Part shown: piece after piece, positions 6,484 through 9,908 of the stretch
How positions within the stretch are numbered: position 1 is the stretch's first letter
How the letters are laid out: each line of letters begins with the position of its first letter
Source of the DNA: Burkholderiales bacterium
GTDB taxonomy: Bacteria > Pseudomonadota > Gammaproteobacteria > Burkholderiales > Burkholderiaceae
Reading direction: 5' to 3'
Assembly: GCA_947372535.1 (NCBI GenBank)
Contig: CANBUA010000177.1
Coordinates: 1-9,908 of the forward strand
DNA length: 9,908 bases
Program-made: the position numbers and the translations under genes
Notes under the pieces: model-generated
What the model was told of the DNA's origin: nothing
What the model saw: the letters and a program-made list of their open reading frames with translations, nothing else
Databases searched by the model: none

Positions 6484-6499
6484 GGGAACACAAGCTGTG
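6484..6499 (+). promoter_or_regulatory. Ribosome binding site and GTG start of urtB
   Basis: GGGA (6484-6487) lies 9 nt before the GTG at 6497. This site decides the urtB start. The in-frame ATG at 6416 would translate through the terminator stem and T tract, giving GAFFFLG. The GTG instead gives a clean signal peptide starting (M)KIISDRW. Confidence 0.65.
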
Positions 6500-8110
6500 A
6501 AGATAATTTCGGATCGATGGACGACCGCCCTGGCGGTGGCGCTGGGCCTCTGTGTGAGCCTGGTGGTGTCCCGACCTGCTCAGGCATTGACGGCCGAAGA
6601 GGCTTTTGCGGTGGCCGCTGGCGAGAACGACGCCCGCATCGCGACGCTGGGCAAGCTGGTGGCCAAGGGTGACCCAGCCCTGCCGCCTTTCCTGGAAGCC
6701 CTGATGGCTGATTCGGTCAAGACAGCCGGTGGCAAGGCCTACATCGTCGATGGCGAGACCATCAAGGACGCCGTCACCGGCCAAGCCGTGACGCCTGCGC
6801 CCCAAGGCCTGGAAGACGTGGTCAACAACAACCGCATGGGCAGTGAGATCGAAGCGGCCCTGGGCGCCAGCCGCTTGAGTTCGCCCGATGTGGCCGTTCG
6901 TGCCGAAGCCATCACCACCTTGGCCAAGGCGGCCGACGAATCCAAGCTGCCAGTGATCGACAAAGCCTTGGCGGCGGAAACCGATCCCAAACTCAAACTC
7001 GAACTCAAAGGCGTGCGCGCCAAGGCCATGATGGCCTCGCGCGATCCGGCCCGGCGGATCGAAGCCATCAAGGCCCTGGCCGAAGACGGCACGCCCGAAG
7101 GCCGCGCTCTGCTCATGGAGCGCATGCAGGATCCGGAGGAAACCGACCTGGCCGTCAAAGGCGCCTTGCAACTGTCGCTGGATGCCGTCAACCGCAAGCT
7201 GGCCTGGGGCGAGCGCGCCGGCGTGGTCTTCACCGGCATCAGCCTGGGGTCCATCCTGCTGCTGGCAGCCCTCGGCCTGGCCATCACCTACGGGCTGATG
7301 GGCGTGATCAACATGGCCCATGGCGAACTGATGATGATCGGCGCCTACGCCACTTACGCGATCCAGAACGTGTTCCGCGCCCACCTGCCGGGTGCTTTCG
7401 ACTGGTACATCCTGGCGGCTGTGCCGGCTTCTTTCATGGCCTCAGCCCTGGTCGGCGCGGTGCTCGAGCGCACGGTGTTCCGCTTTCTTTACGGCCGTCC
7501 GCTGGAGACGCTGCTGGCGTCCTGGGGCGTGAGCCTGGTCCTGATGCAAGGTGTGCGCACGGTGTTCGGCGCGCAGAACGTGCAGGTCGAGAACCCCAAC
7601 TGGATGTCCGGCGGCTTCGAAATCCTGAGCAACCTGACGCTGCCTTACAACCGCCTGGCCATCATCGCCTTTGCCGTGCTGGTGCTGGTGGGCATGACGC
7701 TGCTGATCTCCAAAACCCGCATGGGCCTGTTCGTGCGCAGCGTGACCCAGAACCGCCCGATGGCCTCCTGCATGGGCGTGAACACGGCGCGGGTGGACAC
7801 CATGGCTTTCTCGCTGGGCGCAGGCATCGCCGGGTTGGCGGGTTGCGCGCTCTCCCAGGTGGGCAACGTGGGGCCTGACCTGGGTCAGAACTACATCGTC
7901 GATTCCTTCATGGTCGTCGTGCTGGGTGGCGTCGGCCAGATCGCGGGCACCGTCTACGCCGCCCTGGGCCTGGGCATCATCAACAAGTTCCTGGAAGGCT
8001 GGACCGGCGCCGTGCTGGCCAAGATCCTGGTCCTGGTCATCGTCGTCGTCTTCATCCAGAAACGCCCGCAAGGTTTGTTCGCGATGAAGGGCCGCAGTGC
8101 GGAAGCCTGA
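6497..8110 (+). CDS. urtB: Urea ABC transporter permease UrtB
   Basis: A 537-aa inner-membrane permease of the branched-chain amino acid/urea type (LivH-like half), forming the channel with UrtC. Residues 1-30 are a signal-peptide-like segment ending AQA. Residues about 31-238 form a helical, soluble, probably periplasmic domain with HEAT-like repeats, typical of proteobacterial UrtB. From about 243 there are multiple membrane helices with family motifs: YGLMGVINMAHGELMMIGAY (265-284), the cytoplasmic loop TRMGLFVRSVTQNRPMASCMG (407-427) that contacts the ATPase, and VVVLGGVGQIAGT (473-485). Length agrees with family members that carry this N-terminal domain. I chose the GTG at 6497 over the ATG at 6416 because the latter lies upstream of the terminator. 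The gene sits 27 nt before urtC in the same operon. Confidence 0.93.
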   Translation: MKIISDRWTTALAVALGLCVSLVVSRPAQALTAEEAFAVAAGENDARIATLGKLVAKGDPALPPFLEALMADSVKTAGGKAYIVDGETIKDAVTGQAVTPAPQGLEDVVNNNRMGSEIEAALGASRLSSPDVAVRAEAITTLAKAADESKLPVIDKALAAETDPKLKLELKGVRAKAMMASRDPARRIEAIKALAEDGTPEGRALLMERMQDPEETDLAVKGALQLSLDAVNRKLAWGERAGVVFTGISLGSILLLAALGLAITYGLMGVINMAHGELMMIGAYATYAIQNVFRAHLPGAFDWYILAAVPASFMASALVGAVLERTVFRFLYGRPLETLLASWGVSLVLMQGVRTVFGAQNVQVENPNWMSGGFEILSNLTLPYNRLAIIAFAVLVLVGMTLLISKTRMGLFVRSVTQNRPMASCMGVNTARVDTMAFSLGAGIAGLAGCALSQVGNVGPDLGQNYIVDSFMVVVLGGVGQIAGTVYAALGLGIINKFLEGWTGAVLAKILVLVIVVVFIQKRPQGLFAMKGRSAEA

Positions 8111-8137
8111 ACAACAGCACCCCACAAGGACAACAAC

Positions 8138-9277
8138 ATGAGTGCCGTGATGACTTCATCTCCCACCCTCCCGCTGGCCATGCCGCGCAACAGCTTGAGC
8201 CTGGGCGGCTGGTCCGCCGTGCTGGTGGCCACCATCCTCGTCGCCGCCGTGGTGCCCCTGCTCAACCTGATCGTGCCCGACGGCAGTGCGCTGCACATGT
8301 CCGACTACGCCGTCGCCCTGGTCGGCAAGATCATGTGCTACGCCATCTGTGCCTTGGCCATGGACCTGATCTGGGGCTACACGGGCATCCTGTCCCTGGG
8401 ACACGGGCTGTTCTTTGCGCTGGGCGGCTACGGCATGGGCATGTACCTCATGCGCCAGATCGGCCGCGATGGCAGCTACAAAAGCGACCTGCCCGATTTC
8501 ATGGTCTTCCTGGATTGGAAGCAAGTGCCCTGGCACTGGACCTTCAGCGAATCCTTCATCGGCCAGATGCTGCTGGTGATCCTGGTGCCGGCCCTGATCG
8601 CCTTCGTGTTTGGCTTCTTCGCCTTCCGCTCGCGCATCAAGGGGGTCTACTTCTCGATCATCACCCAGGCGATGACCTATGCGGCCATGTTGCTGTTCTT
8701 CCGCAACGAGACAGGTTTTGGTGGCAACAATGGCTTCACCGATTTCAAGCGCATCTTGAACATCCCGATCGCCCAGCCCTCCACGCGCATGGTGCTCTTC
8801 GTGATCACGGGCCTGACGCTGATCGGCTTCTACCTGATGGCGCGCTGGCTGGTGAACACCAAGTTCGGCCGCGTGCTGCAAGCCATCCGCGATGCCGAGA
8901 ACCGCGTGATGTTCTGCGGCTACAACCCGCTGGCCTACAAGCTGGCCATCTGGACACTGTCGGCCGTGATGTGCGCCATCGCCGGGGCCTTGTATGTGCC
9001 GCAGGTCGGCATCATCAACCCCAGCGAGATGTCGGCGGCTTCGGGCATCGAGATCGCCATCTGGGCGGCGGTCGGTGGCCGGGCCTCGCTGATCGGGCCC
9101 ATCGTTGGCGCCTTCTTCGTCAATGGCGCCAAGAGCTGGTTCACGGTCGCCTTTCCCGAGTTCTGGCTCTACTTCCTGGGGCTGTTGTTCATCTTGGTGA
9201 CGCTGCTGCTGCCCCACGGCATCGTCGGTGGCGTCAAGAAATTGCTGCAACAAGGTCAAAGCGAGGTGAAGGCATGA
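8138..9277 (+). CDS. urtC: Urea ABC transporter permease UrtC
   Basis: A 379-aa inner-membrane permease (LivM-like half) that pairs with UrtB. After a short cytoplasmic N-terminus, membrane helices begin at about 25-45. Family motifs are DLIWGYTGILSLGHGLFFALGGY (76-98), NETGFGGNNGF (190-200), the ATPase-contact loop FGRVLQAIRDAENRVMFCGYN (243-263) and WAAVGGRASLIGPIVGAFFVN (309-329). AAGGA at 8126-8130 lies 7 nt before the ATG and fixes the start. The stop overlaps the urtD start as ATGA, so translation of urtC and urtD is coupled. Length and motifs are ordinary for UrtC, and nothing appears broken. Confidence 0.94.
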   Translation: MSAVMTSSPTLPLAMPRNSLSLGGWSAVLVATILVAAVVPLLNLIVPDGSALHMSDYAVALVGKIMCYAICALAMDLIWGYTGILSLGHGLFFALGGYGMGMYLMRQIGRDGSYKSDLPDFMVFLDWKQVPWHWTFSESFIGQMLLVILVPALIAFVFGFFAFRSRIKGVYFSIITQAMTYAAMLLFFRNETGFGGNNGFTDFKRILNIPIAQPSTRMVLFVITGLTLIGFYLMARWLVNTKFGRVLQAIRDAENRVMFCGYNPLAYKLAIWTLSAVMCAIAGALYVPQVGIINPSEMSAASGIEIAIWAAVGGRASLIGPIVGAFFVNGAKSWFTVAFPEFWLYFLGLLFILVTLLLPHGIVGGVKKLLQQGQSEVKA

Positions 9278-9908
9278 CGCCGGATTTGATGGAAGCGGGC
9301 ACGCAAGCCCTGCAAAAGGTCAAAGCCCCAAGCACCGGGACGGAATCGGGCGGGCGCGAAGCCAGCTATGGCCGCGTGGTGCAAGAAGGCCAGTTGGATG
9401 CGGCCCACGGCTCCATCCTCTACCTCGATGACATCTCGGTGAGCTTCGACGGCTTCAAGGCCTTGAACAAGCTCAGCCTGAACATCGCTCTGGGCGAGAT
9501 GCGCTGCATCATCGGGCCCAACGGCGCGGGCAAGACCACCATGATGGATGTGATCACCGGCAAGACGCGGCCTGACGAAGGCACGGCTTTTTTCGGCTCG
9601 ACCATCGACTTGCTGGCCATGCGCGAGAACGCCATCGCCCAGGTCGGCATCGGCCGTAAGTTTCAAAAGCCCACGGTGTTCGAGCACCTGAGCGTGTTCG
9701 AGAACCTGGAGCTGGCGCTCAAGGCCGACCGCCGGGCGCGTGCCTCGGTCTTCTTCAAACTGAGCAGCGAGCAGCTCGACCGCATCGCCGAGATGCTCAA
9801 GCTCATCCACCTGCAAAGCCAGGCGCAGCGCACGGCGGGTTTGCTCTCGCACGGTCAGAAGCAGTGGCTGGAGATCGGCATGCTGCTGATGCAGGACCCC
9901 AAGCTGCT
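9274..9908 (+). CDS. urtD: Urea ABC transporter ATP-binding protein UrtD (3' partial)
   Basis: A cytoplasmic ATPase of the urea importer (LivG-like). 211 complete codons are visible before the window ends. Walker A is GPNGAGKT (81-88), the Q-loop glutamine is Q131 in GRKFQKP, and the signature is LSHGQKQWLEIGM (191-203), with LSHGQ in place of LSGGQ as is usual for UrtD. The sequence stops just before the Walker B aspartate. The ATG overlaps the urtC stop by four bases, and a strong Shine-Dalgarno GAGGTGA (9263-9269) precedes it. About 48 residues, polar and low in hydrophobics, precede the ABC fold (ILYLDDISVSFDGF), a modest extension. Further urt genes (urtE) are expected downstream but not seen. 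Confidence 0.94.
   Translation, partial: MTPDLMEAGTQALQKVKAPSTGTESGGREASYGRVVQEGQLDAAHGSILYLDDISVSFDGFKALNKLSLNIALGEMRCIIGPNGAGKTTMMDVITGKTRPDEGTAFFGSTIDLLAMRENAIAQVGIGRKFQKPTVFEHLSVFENLELALKADRRARASVFFKLSSEQLDRIAEMLKLIHLQSQAQRTAGLLSHGQKQWLEIGMLLMQDPKL

Noticed and set aside
6421..6672. Small leader frame starting at ATG 6421 in the urtA-urtB gap
   Set aside because: No ribosome binding site. It passes through the terminator and continues as a shadow of urtB with low-complexity G/R content.
8156..9259. Antisense frame of 367 codons over urtC
   Set aside because: A shadow of urtC, dominated by H, Q, D and G, with no plausible start signals.

Overview
This is a GC-rich chromosomal segment with a strong G/C third-position bias. 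The gene families and their order point to a betaproteobacterium of the order Burkholderiales (Comamonadaceae or a relative). That placement is inferred from protein style and context, not from a marker gene. I see no mobile element, CRISPR array, rRNA or tRNA. The window is almost fully coding and is cut inside a gene at both ends.

Left block (1-3654, + strand): a two-component system. The first gene, missing its 5' end, encodes an unusual hybrid sensor. It joins an NCS1-type (purine/cytosine/allantoin permease-like) membrane region, an eight-cysteine cluster, two further membrane helices, a histidine kinase core and a receiver domain. It is followed after 51 nt by a response regulator with a receiver, a PAS-like middle region and a LuxR/NarL-type DNA-binding domain.

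Middle block (3667-4916, - strand): a two-gene unit, transcribed away from the urea transporter genes and tail-to-tail with the regulator. It holds a spermidine-synthase-like transferase and a zinc-ribbon NUDIX hydrolase, coupled by an ATGA overlap.

Right block (5073-9908, + strand): the start of a urea ABC transporter operon. It contains urtA (periplasmic binding protein), urtB and urtC (permeases) and the first three quarters of urtD (ATPase). A strong intrinsic terminator and a second GC hairpin lie between urtA and urtB, so the permease and ATPase genes are probably made at lower levels than the binding protein or are under attenuation. The urtB start has to be a GTG at 6497, just past the terminator.

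How the parts may fit (inference): the NCS1-like sensor may detect a purine-breakdown compound or urea and, through the LuxR-type regulator, act on the divergent promoter region at 4917-5072. That region holds a perfect 18-bp palindrome with the 7-2-7 geometry known for NarL-type regulators. The most noteworthy items are the permease-kinase fusion with its cysteine cluster, this palindrome, and the terminator/attenuator-like arrangement in the urtA-urtB gap.
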